A DNA stretch of 64,000 nucleotides from Sediminicola sp. YIK13 (GCF_001430825.1 NZ_CP010535.1:1282501-1346500), one strand, 5' to 3'. Shown: positions 8,084-17,587, counted from the stretch's first letter. Numbers and translations: made by a program. The notes: generated by a model not told the origin, from the letters alone.

Positions 8084-9442
8084 ATGGACGGATCGATTAC
8101 CTACATCATTATAGGAATATTATTTTTGGGCCTTGGCTTTTTTCTAGGCCATTATATTCAAAATTTAAAAACCAAATCAGGCCAAAGTGCCCTAGTGGAG
8201 CGGGAGCAACAATTGCGCTTAAATCTCTCGTCCTTGGAAGAAAAACTACAGCTTACTAATGAGGAAAAGAACCTCTTGCGTTCCGAAAAGGAGCAGTTGG
8301 GTAACCAAATAACACGATACCAGGCAGATCTGGAGAATTTGGAGCTAAAAAATAGAGAGCAAAAACAGGAAGTGGAAAAGCTCCAGGAAAAATTTACCAA
8401 GGAGTTCGAAAATTTGGCCAATAAGATTTTGGACGAAAAGAGTACCAAGTTCACTGAACAGAACAGGGAAAACATAAAAAACATCCTAGTCCCACTGCAG
8501 GAAAAGATTTTGCTTTTTGAAAAAAAGGTCGATGATAGCCAAAAAGAAAGTGTGGGGATGCATTCTGCTTTAAAGGAGCAATTGACCAATCTACAGACAC
8601 AGAACCTCAAAATAACCCAAGAAGCGGAAAACCTCACCAAAGCCTTAAAAGGAGACAGCAAAATGCAGGGGAACTGGGGCGAACTGGTACTGGAAAGGGT
8701 ATTAGAAAAATCGGGCTTGGAAAAGGATCGTGAATATACGGTACAACAAAGTTTTACCAGAGAGGATGGAAGTCGTGTCCTACCTGATGTTATAATCAAT
8801 CTCCCCGATGGCAAAAAAATGATCGTGGATTCCAAGGTATCCTTAACGGACTATGAGCGTTATGTGAATGCGGAAGACGATATGCGCGATAAGTTCCTTA
8901 AAGACCATGTGAATTCCCTGCGAAGGCATGTAGATCAATTGTCCGCTAAAAAATATGAGGATCTTTACGAAATGGAGAGTCCAGATTTTGTGTTGATGTT
9001 CGTACCCATAGAACCCGCATTTGCCATAGCCATCAATAACGACAACTCCTTATACAACAAGGCCTTTGAACAAAATATAATCATTGTGACCCCTTCCACC
9101 CTATTGGCCACCTTAAGGACCATTGATAGTATGTGGAACAATGAAAAACAACAGCGCAATGCTATTGAAATTGCCCGCCAGGCCGGAGCTCTTTATGATA
9201 AGTTTGAAGGATTCGTTACCGATCTTACCAAGGTTGGTAAAAAAATGGATGAGGCCAAGCAGGAATACAAAGGAGCCATGAACAAATTGATAGATGGCAG
9301 GGGAAATATTATTACAAGCATTGAAAAGCTCAAAAAAATGGGGGCGAAAGCTAAAAAGTCGATCCCCGAAGCATTGTTGAAACGTGCCAAAGAAGACGAT
9401 CTTGAGGACGATTTTGAGGAAGAACCTAAACTTGAACTATGA
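8084..9442 (+). CDS. rmuC: DNA recombination protein RmuC
   Basis: A 452-residue RmuC-family protein. It has one N-terminal membrane helix (IIIGILFLGLGFFLGHYI, about 8-25), a long charged coiled coil from about 30 to 110 and then the conserved domain with LKGDSKMQGNWGELVLERVL near 190-210, VLPDVIINLPDGKKMIVDSK near 230 and the ATLRTIDSMWNNEKQQ segment near 345. RmuC restrains inverted-repeat-induced rearrangement and its core resembles restriction-endonuclease-like folds, though its enzymatic activity is not settled. The C-terminus is strongly acidic (EDDLEDDFEEEP). The stop overlaps the ATG of the next gene by four bases. Confidence 0.93.
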   Translation: MDGSITYIIIGILFLGLGFFLGHYIQNLKTKSGQSALVEREQQLRLNLSSLEEKLQLTNEEKNLLRSEKEQLGNQITRYQADLENLELKNREQKQEVEKLQEKFTKEFENLANKILDEKSTKFTEQNRENIKNILVPLQEKILLFEKKVDDSQKESVGMHSALKEQLTNLQTQNLKITQEAENLTKALKGDSKMQGNWGELVLERVLEKSGLEKDREYTVQQSFTREDGSRVLPDVIINLPDGKKMIVDSKVSLTDYERYVNAEDDMRDKFLKDHVNSLRRHVDQLSAKKYEDLYEMESPDFVLMFVPIEPAFAIAINNDNSLYNKAFEQNIIIVTPSTLLATLRTIDSMWNNEKQQRNAIEIARQAGALYDKFEGFVTDLTKVGKKMDEAKQEYKGAMNKLIDGRGNIITSIEKLKKMGAKAKKSIPEALLKRAKEDDLEDDFEEEPKLEL

Positions 9443-9804
9443 AAAAATTTCTGATTATCAGTGTTGTGGCCATAATAGCCCTTTTTTCCATGTATTATGC
9501 TTTTGTCTATTACGTCCCCTATAGTGATGGTGTGCGTTCCGGAGAACTCATAAAAATAAGCCACAAAGGGGTATTGATCAAAACTTGGGAAGGTGAAATT
9601 AGTCAGGGTATCTCCGGGGCACAGATTTTTACCTTTTCGGTACTGGACAAAGATCAGGAGGTAATAGATAAGCTTCAGGAATATCAGGGCCAATATGTAA
9701 AAGTGAATTATGTGGAACGGTACAAGACCTTTGCATGGCTTGGGGATACCAGATATTTTATCACGGATGTAAAACCAGAACGTTCACCCCATTTTAGAAA
9801 CTAA
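9439..9804 (+). CDS. Small membrane-anchored protein of unknown function
   Basis: 121 residues beginning with a single hydrophobic segment (FLIISVVAIIALFSMYYAFVYYV, about 4-26) followed by a soluble beta-rich domain containing SDGVRSGELIKISHKG, KTWEGEISQG and YVKVNYVERYKTFAWLGDT. I recognise this as a conserved Flavobacteriia family without known function. Relatives have sometimes carried the label 6-phosphogluconate dehydrogenase in databases; nothing in the sequence supports that. It overlaps rmuC by four bases and lies six bases before the thioesterase gene, so the three are probably one transcript. Confidence 0.75.
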   Translation: MKKFLIISVVAIIALFSMYYAFVYYVPYSDGVRSGELIKISHKGVLIKTWEGEISQGISGAQIFTFSVLDKDQEVIDKLQEYQGQYVKVNYVERYKTFAWLGDTRYFITDVKPERSPHFRN

Positions 9805-9810
9805 CCACCT

Positions 9811-10356
9811 ATGGAAAAATTTAAGACATCTAAAGAGACCCGCATATCTTTAACAGAGTTGATGCTTCCGGCGCATTCTAATTTCGGAGGAAAAATACAC
9901 GGGGGATATATCCTAAATCTAATGGATCAGATTGCCTTTGCCTGTGCTTCCAAACATTCAAGGAGCTATTGCGTAACAGCATCGGTCAATAAGGTAGATT
10001 TTTTGAATCCAATTGAAGTAGGGGAATTGGTAACCTTAAAAGCCTCCATTAATTATACGGGGCGCACTTCTATGGTGGTGGGTGTCCGTGTAGAATCTGA
10101 AAATATTACCACAGGGGAACTCAAGCATTGTAATTCTTCCTATTTTACGATGGTTGCCAAAGATGCCAACGGGAAGAACATTCCAATCCCTGGCCTGCTT
10201 CTTACAGACAAACAAGGAGTAAGACGCTTTGCACGAAGTATTCAACGAAAAAATGAATCTACCTTAAGAGGCTCCAAATTCACTTCCTCTAAATTTCAGG
10301 TAGAAGAATACCTTGAAGATTTAAAGACCGAAAATGTTAGTCTCCAACTGACATAA
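9811..10356 (+). CDS. Acyl-CoA thioesterase, hotdog fold
   Basis: A 181-residue single-hotdog acyl-CoA thioesterase of the YciA/cytosolic acyl-CoA hydrolase group. The signature region is HSNFGGKIHGGYILNLMDQI near residues 22-41, with the Asp of LMDQIA as the likely catalytic residue, followed by VTASVNKVDFLNPIEVGELV, the central strand and turn of the fold. It hydrolyses acyl-CoA to free acid and CoA; chain-length preference cannot be told. The last 20 bases overlap the 3' end of the oppositely oriented pgl gene. The C-terminal 35 residues are a charged extension. Confidence 0.88.
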   Translation: MEKFKTSKETRISLTELMLPAHSNFGGKIHGGYILNLMDQIAFACASKHSRSYCVTASVNKVDFLNPIEVGELVTLKASINYTGRTSMVVGVRVESENITTGELKHCNSSYFTMVAKDANGKNIPIPGLLLTDKQGVRRFARSIQRKNESTLRGSKFTSSKFQVEEYLEDLKTENVSLQLT

Positions 10357-11062
10357 GACCCTTGGCAGCATCTGAATCTAAAAACCAGATCAACTGCCCT
10401 GATGTTGGGGCAACCAAAGTAGCTGGATAGGTAGTATAGTCGCCTTCCTTTTTCATAATTTCTTCCACCTTTTCAGCTTTACCAGCTCCTGTCACCAGAA
10501 AAGCAACCTCTTTAGCATTGTTGATGATTTTCCCAGTAATGGTGATTCTTCTTTGTCCAGAATCTGGATGAATAGCAACGGCACAATTGGCTTTGTTATC
10601 CCACAGCTCAATTTCATGGGGAAAGATAGATGCGGTATGTCCATCATCACCCATGCCCAATATCACTAAATCAAATTGTGGTATTTTTTTTCGTTTGGGC
10701 AATTTATCATCCAACAGCTGAGCATATCTCTTTGCTTCTAGCGCTGGATCATCCTCTCCGTGAATACGGTGGATATTGTCTGCAGGGATACTAATTTTTT
10801 CAAACAAATGAACTAAGGTCATTTTGTAATTACTCTCCTCATGGGTTGGTGGGACACAACGTTCATCCCCCCAATAAAAATGCACATTATCCCAATTTAT
10901 GTCTGTTCCATATTCTGCGGCCAGCATGTCAAAGACAATTTTTGGGGTACTACCGCCAGATAAGGCAATATGTACCTCTTCCTTAGAATTTGTGATTTTG
11001 ACCAAGTATTCCGAAAAACGTTTGGCTACTTCTTCTTTGCTTGTATATATCTTAAGTTCCAT
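10337..11062 (-). CDS. pgl: 6-phosphogluconolactonase
   Basis: Second enzyme of the oxidative pentose phosphate pathway, hydrolysing 6-phosphogluconolactone. At 241 residues it has the normal length of the DevB/Pgl family. Diagnostic motifs are HIALSGGSTPK near 32-42, VHFYWGDERCVPP near 62-74, SNYKM nearby, and LGMGDDGHTASIFP near 135-148 with the conserved His. It lies nine bases downstream of zwf and is translated from the same message. The 3' end overlaps the converging thioesterase gene by 20 bases. Confidence 0.93.
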   Translation of the reverse strand: MELKIYTSKEEVAKRFSEYLVKITNSKEEVHIALSGGSTPKIVFDMLAAEYGTDINWDNVHFYWGDERCVPPTHEESNYKMTLVHLFEKISIPADNIHRIHGEDDPALEAKRYAQLLDDKLPKRKKIPQFDLVILGMGDDGHTASIFPHEIELWDNKANCAVAIHPDSGQRRITITGKIINNAKEVAFLVTGAGKAEKVEEIMKKEGDYTTYPATLVAPTSGQLIWFLDSDAAKGLMSVGD

Positions 11063-11071
11063 TGTATTTTT

Positions 11072-12604
11072 TTAACTGATTACGCAGAAGCCCGGATCGT
11101 CTGCCATATGTTCCCCAGGGTTCCTCCACCCCATGCTGCCTTCAATGAGGTCATCCCCATTTTTGGGACCCCAGACCCCAGCTGAATACCCATAGGTCCG
11201 CACATCAGTGCCCTTCTCCCAATAATTGAGAATGGGATCCACAAAACTCCATGCCGCTTCCACTTCGTCCGCTCTGGCATATAGTGTGGCATCACCTTGC
11301 ATGGCGTCCAATAATAAACGCTCATAGGCTTCCATGACATTGGTTTCTGATAGGCTGGAATAATAAAAATCTAAATTTGCACGCTCTACCTTAAAGCCTT
11401 GACCTGGTACTTTTACTCCAAATTTGATCATTATTCCCTCATCGGGCTGGATACGGATAATTAATTTATTATCCTTATTGTTCATATCCGAATTCTTGAA
11501 TATTTGATGGTGGGGAGATTCAAAGTGGATCACAACTTCTGTAACCTTAGTGGGCATTCTTTTGGCAGTTCGCACGTAAAAAGGAACATCTTTCCAACGC
11601 CAGTTATCCACATAAAATTTAATGGCTGCATAGGTTTCGGTCATGGACTGTGGATGAACATCTTCCTCTTCCCTATATCCCTTTACCGGCTTACCATCAA
11701 TTACAGAGGCAAGGTATTGGCCCCTGATGGTATTTTTTTCCAAAGTCTTTTTATTCTTCATGATCCGCAAGGACTTCAAGGCCTTTACTTTTTCATTTCT
11801 TATTTCCTCTGCACTGGCATCTATGGGCGGTTCCATTACTATAAAGGAGATGATTTGTAACAAATGGTTCTGGAACATATCCCGTAGGGCTCCAGACTTG
11901 TCATAATAACCCCCTCTTTTCTCCACACCCACGCTTTCTGCATTGGTAATTTCAACATGGTGGATATAGTTCCTATTCCAGAGGGGTTCAAAAATACTAT
12001 TGGAAAAACGGGTCACCAATAAATTTTGCACTGTTTCTTTCCCTAGATAATGGTCTATCCTATAGATCTGGGATTCGTCAAAGTACTTTTGAAGTCCTTT
12101 ATTCAATTCTTTGGCCGTGTCTAAGCTATATCCAAAAGGTTTTTCGACAATGAGCCTTTTCCAACCTTTGCTCTCATCATTCAAACCTTGATCAGAAAGA
12201 TTTTTGGCAATGACCTCATATAAATTAGGGGGCGTAGAAAAGTAAAAAATGAAATTATCCCCGGTCCCGTGCTCCTTATTTAAATCTTTAATTCGTTTTG
12301 CTATGTTGGAATACTCTGTATCGTAATCCGTGCCTAAATCCTCGTAGTACAATTTATCAGAAAAGGCTTTTATAAAGTCGTCTTGCCCAGCTTTTACCCT
12401 TTCCTTGAGGTAACCGCTTTCATGGACCACCTTTTGACGGAACTCATCGTCGGACATGTTACTTCTACTTGCGCCTAATACTATGAAATTTTCGGGGAGA
12501 TGTTTTCCTTTATATAAATTAAAAAGTGCTGGGACCAACTTTCGGGCCGTAAGATCTCCCGAAGCACCAAAAATCACCAACATTTGATTTGCAGTTTTAT
12601 TCAT
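11072..12604 (-). CDS. zwf: Glucose-6-phosphate 1-dehydrogenase
   Basis: First enzyme of the oxidative pentose phosphate branch, oxidising glucose-6-phosphate and supplying NADPH. It is 510 residues, full length. The nucleotide-binding motif FGASGDLTARKL sits at 12-23 and the substrate/catalytic motif RIDHYLGKETVQNLLV near 180-195. EKPFGYSLDTAKELN near 153 is also conserved. It heads the zwf-pgl pair and is divergent from gnd across a 230-base gap, so all three steps from glucose-6-phosphate to ribulose-5-phosphate are encoded together. Confidence 0.96.
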   Translation of the reverse strand: MNKTANQMLVIFGASGDLTARKLVPALFNLYKGKHLPENFIVLGASRSNMSDDEFRQKVVHESGYLKERVKAGQDDFIKAFSDKLYYEDLGTDYDTEYSNIAKRIKDLNKEHGTGDNFIFYFSTPPNLYEVIAKNLSDQGLNDESKGWKRLIVEKPFGYSLDTAKELNKGLQKYFDESQIYRIDHYLGKETVQNLLVTRFSNSIFEPLWNRNYIHHVEITNAESVGVEKRGGYYDKSGALRDMFQNHLLQIISFIVMEPPIDASAEEIRNEKVKALKSLRIMKNKKTLEKNTIRGQYLASVIDGKPVKGYREEEDVHPQSMTETYAAIKFYVDNWRWKDVPFYVRTAKRMPTKVTEVVIHFESPHHQIFKNSDMNNKDNKLIIRIQPDEGIMIKFGVKVPGQGFKVERANLDFYYSSLSETNVMEAYERLLLDAMQGDATLYARADEVEAAWSFVDPILNYWEKGTDVRTYGYSAGVWGPKNGDDLIEGSMGWRNPGEHMADDPGFCVIS

Positions 12605-12801
12605 ATTCTATAGCAATTGCATTGGATTTTATCCATTTATTTAACAAAATCAGTCTAAAAAGACACATTGGGAGCTTCAAAATGAACTATAGGCCCAAAA
12701 GTCGATATTTTAAATTAATTTTGAAATCGTTCTAGTTGGCGCTAAGATAAAACTTATTTAATTTATACAATTTACATCTTAAATTACTTAACATATCAAT
12801 A

Positions 12802-12820
12802 GTGAATTCAATTAATTCAC
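12802..12820. promoter_or_regulatory. Inverted repeat in the gnd leader, candidate operator
   Basis: GTGAATT, a five-base spacer, then AATTCAC forms a perfect 7+7 inverted repeat that ends 14 bases before the gnd ATG. The size and spacing suit a dimeric DNA-binding protein, or a weak RNA hairpin over the translation start. The regulator is unknown and chance occurrence in AT-rich DNA is possible. Confidence 0.35.
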
Positions 12821-12834
12821 AACAATAATAAATT

Positions 12835-14247
12835 ATGGAGAAAATTACATACGATTTTGGGCTTATAGGTCTAGGAGTCATGGGACGTAACTTTATACTG
12901 AATGTGGCCGATAATGACTTTTCAGCTTTTGGATATGATTTAGATCAAGAGAAGGTAGATGCACTTATTGAAGAAGGTGGAAATACCAAGAGGGTCAATG
13001 CTTCAACGGATCTAAAAACCTTTGTTCAATCCCTGGCCAAACCGCGGAAAATAATGCTCTTGGTCCCTGCAGGTAAGATTGTGGATGCGGTGATAGAAGA
13101 TCTGTTGCCGGTAATAGACAAGGACGATCTTATTATAGATGGTGGAAACTCATTCTTTACCGATACGGACCGACGAGAGGCCTATTTAAAGGAAAAAGGC
13201 ATCCATTTTTTTGGATCCGGGGTATCAGGCGGCGCAAAAGGTGCCAGAAAAGGCCCAAGCATTATGCCAGGTGGTAATAAAGAGGCATATAAGGAAGTAT
13301 TACCCATATTTGAAGCTGTATCCGCAAAATTTAACGGGGAACCCTGTGTTGCCTATTTAGGACCAAAGTCTGCTGGTAACTATGTAAAAATGGTCCATAA
13401 TGGTATTGAATACGGTTTAATGCAGCTGACCTCGGAAATCTATGATTTGCTTAAAAAGGCAGGCGGATTTAACAATGACGAGCTACATACGATTTTCAAT
13501 GAATGGAACCAAGGAAGGTTACAATCTTTCCTAATTGAAATTACCGCTGAGATCTTTGCCCAAAAAGACGATAAGGGCACCGGTGCTTTGGTGGACAAAA
13601 TTCTGGATAAGGCAAAGCAAAAGGGAACCGGGAAATGGACCTCACAAAATGCCATGGATCTTGGTATTCCAGTTCCATCTATTGATATTGCAGTTAGTAT
13701 GAGAGAGATTTCTGCCTTGAAAGAGGAACGCGTATTGGCAGATTCGCTTTATGGACGACCAGAGCCAAAGACCATTGATAAAAAAGAATTGGTAAAAATG
13801 GCAGAAGCTGCATTGTATTTTGCTTTTATCAATACCTACGGCCAAGGATTGCACCAATTAAAAGATGCTTCCAAGGAATACGGGTATGAGCTGGACCTGT
13901 CTGTAATTGCTAAAATATGGCGGGCGGGCTGCATTATTAGGGCCGCGATGTTAGAGGATATTTCATCGGCCTATTCATCGGACAAAGAACTGCCTAATTT
14001 ATTGCTGGCACCGGCCTTTGTGGAAAAGATAAAGGATACTGTTGCTTCAGCTAGACAAGTTGTGGCATATGCGGCAACAAGTGGAATACCCCTACCTGGA
14101 TTGTCCAATTCATTGACCTATTTTGACGCCTATACCTCAGGCAAGTTACCATTAAACCTGATACAGGCACAACGGGATCATTTTGGTTCACACACCTACG
14201 AAAGGAATGATATGGAAGGGATTTTCCATACCGAATGGGGCTCTTAA
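12835..14247 (+). CDS. gnd: 6-phosphogluconate dehydrogenase, decarboxylating
   Basis: Third oxidative pentose phosphate enzyme, converting 6-phosphogluconate to ribulose-5-phosphate with NADP+ reduction. Full length at 470 residues, the long dimeric form. Visible motifs are the Rossmann loop LIGLGVMGRNF near 10-20, IIDGGNSFFTDT near 100, GSGVSGGAKGARKGPSIMPG near 127-146, the catalytic Lys/His region NYVKMVHNGIEYGLMQL near 182-198 and GTGKWTSQNA near 263. The C-terminal tail includes FGSHTYERND. It diverges from zwf-pgl and ends in a strong terminator. Confidence 0.96.
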   Translation: MEKITYDFGLIGLGVMGRNFILNVADNDFSAFGYDLDQEKVDALIEEGGNTKRVNASTDLKTFVQSLAKPRKIMLLVPAGKIVDAVIEDLLPVIDKDDLIIDGGNSFFTDTDRREAYLKEKGIHFFGSGVSGGAKGARKGPSIMPGGNKEAYKEVLPIFEAVSAKFNGEPCVAYLGPKSAGNYVKMVHNGIEYGLMQLTSEIYDLLKKAGGFNNDELHTIFNEWNQGRLQSFLIEITAEIFAQKDDKGTGALVDKILDKAKQKGTGKWTSQNAMDLGIPVPSIDIAVSMREISALKEERVLADSLYGRPEPKTIDKKELVKMAEAALYFAFINTYGQGLHQLKDASKEYGYELDLSVIAKIWRAGCIIRAAMLEDISSAYSSDKELPNLLLAPAFVEKIKDTVASARQVVAYAATSGIPLPGLSNSLTYFDAYTSGKLPLNLIQAQRDHFGSHTYERNDMEGIFHTEWGS

Positions 14248-14267
14248 ATAAAGAACCTAACACATAG

Positions 14268-14302
14268 AAAGCCCCGTAAGATAACTTACAGGGCTTTTTT
14301 TA
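14268..14302 (+). terminator. Rho-independent terminator of gnd
   Basis: AGCCCCGTAAG pairs with CTTACAGGGCT across a four-base loop and is followed by seven T residues. The run of T is on the gnd side, so it mainly ends gnd, although the converging carB finishes 45 bases further on. Confidence 0.85.
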
Positions 14303-14346
14303 TGTTTCAAACTAAACTCCTTATACAAGAAGTTTTGATCGGAATA

Positions 14347-17199
14347 TTACTTACTTAAGTACATTTTACGTCTGTGGTACAGGTTATAGAACTCATCATC
14401 CTTAAGACTATCGATAAATAAAATGCTCTCTCCTGTACTTTTCATTTCTGGACCCAAATTTTTATTTACGTTCGGGAACTTATCAAAAGAGAATACCGGT
14501 TGTTTGATCGCAAAACCTTCCAATTGCGGATTGAAAGTAAAATCCTTAACCTTTTTCTCCCCTAGCATCACCTTGGTGGCGTAGTTCACATAAGGTTCCT
14601 TATAGGCCTTCGCAATGAAAGGCACGGTACGGGAAGCCCTTGGATTTGCCTCGATAATATAGACAACATCATCCTTGATGGCAAATTGAATATTGATCAG
14701 ACCTACCGTATTTAAAGCCAGGGCAATCTTCTTTGTGTGATCTTTGATCTGCTGCATTACAAACTCCCCCAAATTAAAAGGTGGTAAGGTTGCGTTAGAA
14801 TCTCCTGAATGTATTCCACATGGCTCTATATGCTCCATGATCCCTATAATATACACATCCTCCCCATCACAAATGGCATCTGCTTCTGCTTCTATAGCAC
14901 CATCTAAATAGTGGTCTAACAACAACTTATTGTTAGGAATAGATCTTAAAAGACCTACCACATGGGATTCCAATTCTTCTTTGTTGATGACAATTTTCAT
15001 CCCTTGTCCTCCCAATACATATGAAGGCCTTACCAAAAGAGGAAAGTTTAATCTATCTGATAATTCCAGTGCTTCCTGAGCTGTTTCCGCCACCCCGAAT
15101 TCTGGAAATGGAATGTTGTTTTCCTGTAACAACCTGGAGAAACTACCCCTATCTTCCGCCAAATCCAAAGATTTAAAGCTTGTACCAATAATCTTTATGC
15201 CGTACTTATCCAGTTTTTCGGCCAATTTTAAGGCGGTCTGCCCTCCTAATTGAACAATAACACCTTCTGGTTTTTCGTGACGGATAATATCATAGATATG
15301 CTCCCAAAATACGGGCTCGAAATAAAGCTTATCGGCCGTATCAAAATCCGTTGATACGGTTTCTGGGTTACAGTTGATCATAATGGTCTCATAGCCACAT
15401 TCAGCAGCAGCTAAAACCCCATGGACACAACAGTAATCAAATTCTATCCCCTGCCCAATTCTATTTGGTCCGGAACCTAGCACAACAATCTTTTTCTTAT
15501 CGGTAACAATACTGTCGTTCTCCACATACCTTTTTCCGTCTGCTGTTTGTATCTCCTCCTCAAAGGTGGAATAGTAGTATGGTGTCATGGCCTTAAACTC
15601 TGCAGCGCAGGTATCAACCAATTTATATACCCTGTTGATCCCTAGGGATGATCTTTTATTGTAGACCTCGCTTTCATAACAATCTACCATATGTGCAATT
15701 TGTCTGTCTGCAAATCCTTTTTGTTTCGCTTCCAACAACAACTCTCTAGGCAAAGATTCTATGGTGTACTTCTCGATCTCTTTTTCCAAGAAATTCAATT
15801 CTTCATATTGTCGCAAGAACCACATATCTATCTTGGTGATCTCATGAATTCTACTCAAGGGAATTCCCAATTGTATGGCATCATAAATAACAAAGACACG
15901 GTCCCAACTAGGAATAGTCAACTTACTGATAATCTGATCGTAATCTTTATATCCTTTCCCATCGGCCCCTAGTCCATTTCTTTTTATTTCTAGGGATTGT
16001 GTGGCCTTGTGCAGTGCTTCTTGGAACGATCTTCCGATCCCCATTACTTCACCTACCGATTTCATTTGAAGTCCCAACGTTCTATCTGACCCTTCAAACT
16101 TATCAAAGTTCCATCTAGGGATTTTTACGATCACATAATCCAAGGTAGGCTCAAATAAAGCCGATGTGGATTTTGTGATTTGGTTATCCAATTCATCCAA
16201 GTTGTAGCCTATTGCCAATTTGGTAGCTATTTTGGCAATCGGATATCCTGTGGCTTTTGATGCCAAGGCCGATGAACGGGAAACCCTTGGATTGATCTCT
16301 ATGGCAATTATGTCTTCTTTTTCATCTGGACTAACAGCAAACTGCACGTTACACCCTCCTGCGAAGTCACCTATACTGCGCATCATCAATATGGCCATAT
16401 CACGCATTCTCTGATAGGTTTTATCAGAAAGTGTCATAGCCGGTGCAACGGTGATAGAATCTCCTGTATGAATCCCCATAGGGTCCATGTTTTCTATGGC
16501 ACATATAATGACAACATTGTCATTTTTATCCCTAAGCAATTCCAACTCATACTCTTTCCAGCCCAATAGAGCCTTATCTATCATTACCTCGTGGATAGGA
16601 GATATTTCCAAACCACGGCTCAACATCTCGTCAAAATCCTCTTGTTTGTAAACGATGGAAGCTCCAGCGCCCCCTAGGGTATAGGAAGCCCTAATAACCA
16701 AAGGAAAACCAAATTCCTGTGCAATTTCCTTCCCTTTTAGAAAAGAAGTGGCAGTGGCCTGAGGGGCCATACCCACCCCAATTTTCAACATCAGCTCACG
16801 GAATTTTTCACGGTCCTCTGTAATGTTGATAGCATCGATGTCTACCCCTATGAGTTCAACTCCAAAATCTTCCCAGATACCTTTTTCATCTGCTTCTATA
16901 CAAAGGTTTAGGGCCGTTTGTCCGCCCATTGTTGGCAAGACAGCATCTATATTGGGATGCTTCTTTAAGATCTCGATTATTGATTTTGTATTTAAAGGCT
17001 TTAAATATATATGATCCGCCATGGATGGATCTGTCATGATAGTAGCTGGATTGCTATTGATCAAAATAGTTTCTATTCCATCCTCACGCAGAGATCGTAA
17101 GGACTGTGATCCTGCATAATCAAATTCACACGCTTGTCCGATCACTATGGGACCAGAACCTATAATTAAAACTGACTTTAAATCTTTTCTTTTTGGCAT
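14347..17199 (-). CDS. carB: Carbamoyl-phosphate synthase large subunit, lacking the allosteric domain
   Basis: Makes carbamoyl phosphate from bicarbonate, ATP and glutamine-derived ammonia for pyrimidine and arginine synthesis, with CarA (not in this window). Two ATP-grasp halves are present: the first opens with VLIIGSGPIVIGQACEFDY at 11-29 and includes ASYTLGGAGASIV, the second with VVLGSGPNRIGQGIEFDYC near 575 and PSYVLGGQGMKIV. At 950 residues it is about 120 shorter than the E. coli enzyme: it stops soon after the final MKSTGES, so the C-terminal methylglyoxal-synthase-like allosteric domain is absent. This appears to be normal in Bacteroidota. It lies downstream of rpmH behind a terminator. 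Confidence 0.95.
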   Translation of the reverse strand: MPKRKDLKSVLIIGSGPIVIGQACEFDYAGSQSLRSLREDGIETILINSNPATIMTDPSMADHIYLKPLNTKSIIEILKKHPNIDAVLPTMGGQTALNLCIEADEKGIWEDFGVELIGVDIDAINITEDREKFRELMLKIGVGMAPQATATSFLKGKEIAQEFGFPLVIRASYTLGGAGASIVYKQEDFDEMLSRGLEISPIHEVMIDKALLGWKEYELELLRDKNDNVVIICAIENMDPMGIHTGDSITVAPAMTLSDKTYQRMRDMAILMMRSIGDFAGGCNVQFAVSPDEKEDIIAIEINPRVSRSSALASKATGYPIAKIATKLAIGYNLDELDNQITKSTSALFEPTLDYVIVKIPRWNFDKFEGSDRTLGLQMKSVGEVMGIGRSFQEALHKATQSLEIKRNGLGADGKGYKDYDQIISKLTIPSWDRVFVIYDAIQLGIPLSRIHEITKIDMWFLRQYEELNFLEKEIEKYTIESLPRELLLEAKQKGFADRQIAHMVDCYESEVYNKRSSLGINRVYKLVDTCAAEFKAMTPYYYSTFEEEIQTADGKRYVENDSIVTDKKKIVVLGSGPNRIGQGIEFDYCCVHGVLAAAECGYETIMINCNPETVSTDFDTADKLYFEPVFWEHIYDIIRHEKPEGVIVQLGGQTALKLAEKLDKYGIKIIGTSFKSLDLAEDRGSFSRLLQENNIPFPEFGVAETAQEALELSDRLNFPLLVRPSYVLGGQGMKIVINKEELESHVVGLLRSIPNNKLLLDHYLDGAIEAEADAICDGEDVYIIGIMEHIEPCGIHSGDSNATLPPFNLGEFVMQQIKDHTKKIALALNTVGLINIQFAIKDDVVYIIEANPRASRTVPFIAKAYKEPYVNYATKVMLGEKKVKDFTFNPQLEGFAIKQPVFSFDKFPNVNKNLGPEMKSTGESILFIDSLKDDEFYNLYHRRKMYLSK

Positions 17200-17231
17200 T
17201 GGATATGTCGTTTAATCTAAATTTTAATAAA

Positions 17232-17268
17232 CAAAAAAAAGGTGCTACTTATAAAAAGTAACACCTTA
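17232..17268 (-). terminator. Rho-independent terminator of rpmH
   Basis: On the minus strand AAGGTGTTACTT pairs with AAGTAGCACCTT (one G:U pair) around a short loop and is followed by a T-run. It lies between rpmH and carB and should separate most of their transcription. Confidence 0.8.
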
Positions 17269-17292
17269 ATATTTTTAATAACAGTACAGTCA

Positions 17293-17460
17293 TTATTTCT
17301 TATGTCTTGGCTCTGAAGAAACGCTTAGTTTTTTTCTACCCTTAGCTCTTCTTCTGGCAAGAACTTTTCTACCATTGGCTGATGCCATGCGTTCTCTAAA
17401 ACCATGTTTGTTTCTTCTCTTACGCTTTGACGGCTGATATGTTCTTTTTTGTCCTGGCAT
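17293..17460 (-). CDS. rpmH: Large-subunit ribosomal protein bL34
   Basis: A 55-residue, very basic protein that is unmistakably bL34: [18 protein letters not shown] in the first half and [20 protein letters not shown] in the second, ending EPRHKK. It is a structural protein of the 50S subunit. It is two residues longer at the N-terminus (MPGQKRTYQ) than many bacterial versions. It has one of the best promoters in the window just upstream, and its own terminator, so it is probably transcribed as a single gene. Confidence 0.97.
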   Translation of the reverse strand: MPGQKRTYQPSKRKRRNKHGFRERMASANGRKVLARRRAKGRKKLSVSSEPRHKK

Positions 17461-17515
17461 TTTTAATACTTTTTGATGTTTTCAAAACCGCGGTTCTGTC
17501 CGCAAAATCTGGGCG

Positions 17516-17546
17516 CAAATATACGAAGAGTTTTCACTTAGACAAA
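17516..17546 (-). promoter_or_regulatory. Bacteroidota-type promoter of rpmH
   Basis: Reading the minus strand, TTTG at 17546-17543, a spacer of 19 bases, then TATATTTG at 17523-17516 matches the Bacteroidota primary-sigma consensus (TTTG...TAnnTTTG). It lies about 55 bases before the rpmH ATG. Confidence 0.65.
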
Positions 17547-17579
17547 TCTAATTAAAAAAATATTTACGATTGTTTTTAT

Positions 17580-17587
17580 TACTTTTG
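17580..17587 (+). promoter_or_regulatory. Probable -7 box of the DUF6263-like gene
   Basis: TACTTTTG matches TAnnTTTG and is placed 30 bases before the ATG at 17618. No convincing -33 TTG is found at the usual distance. Confidence 0.4.
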
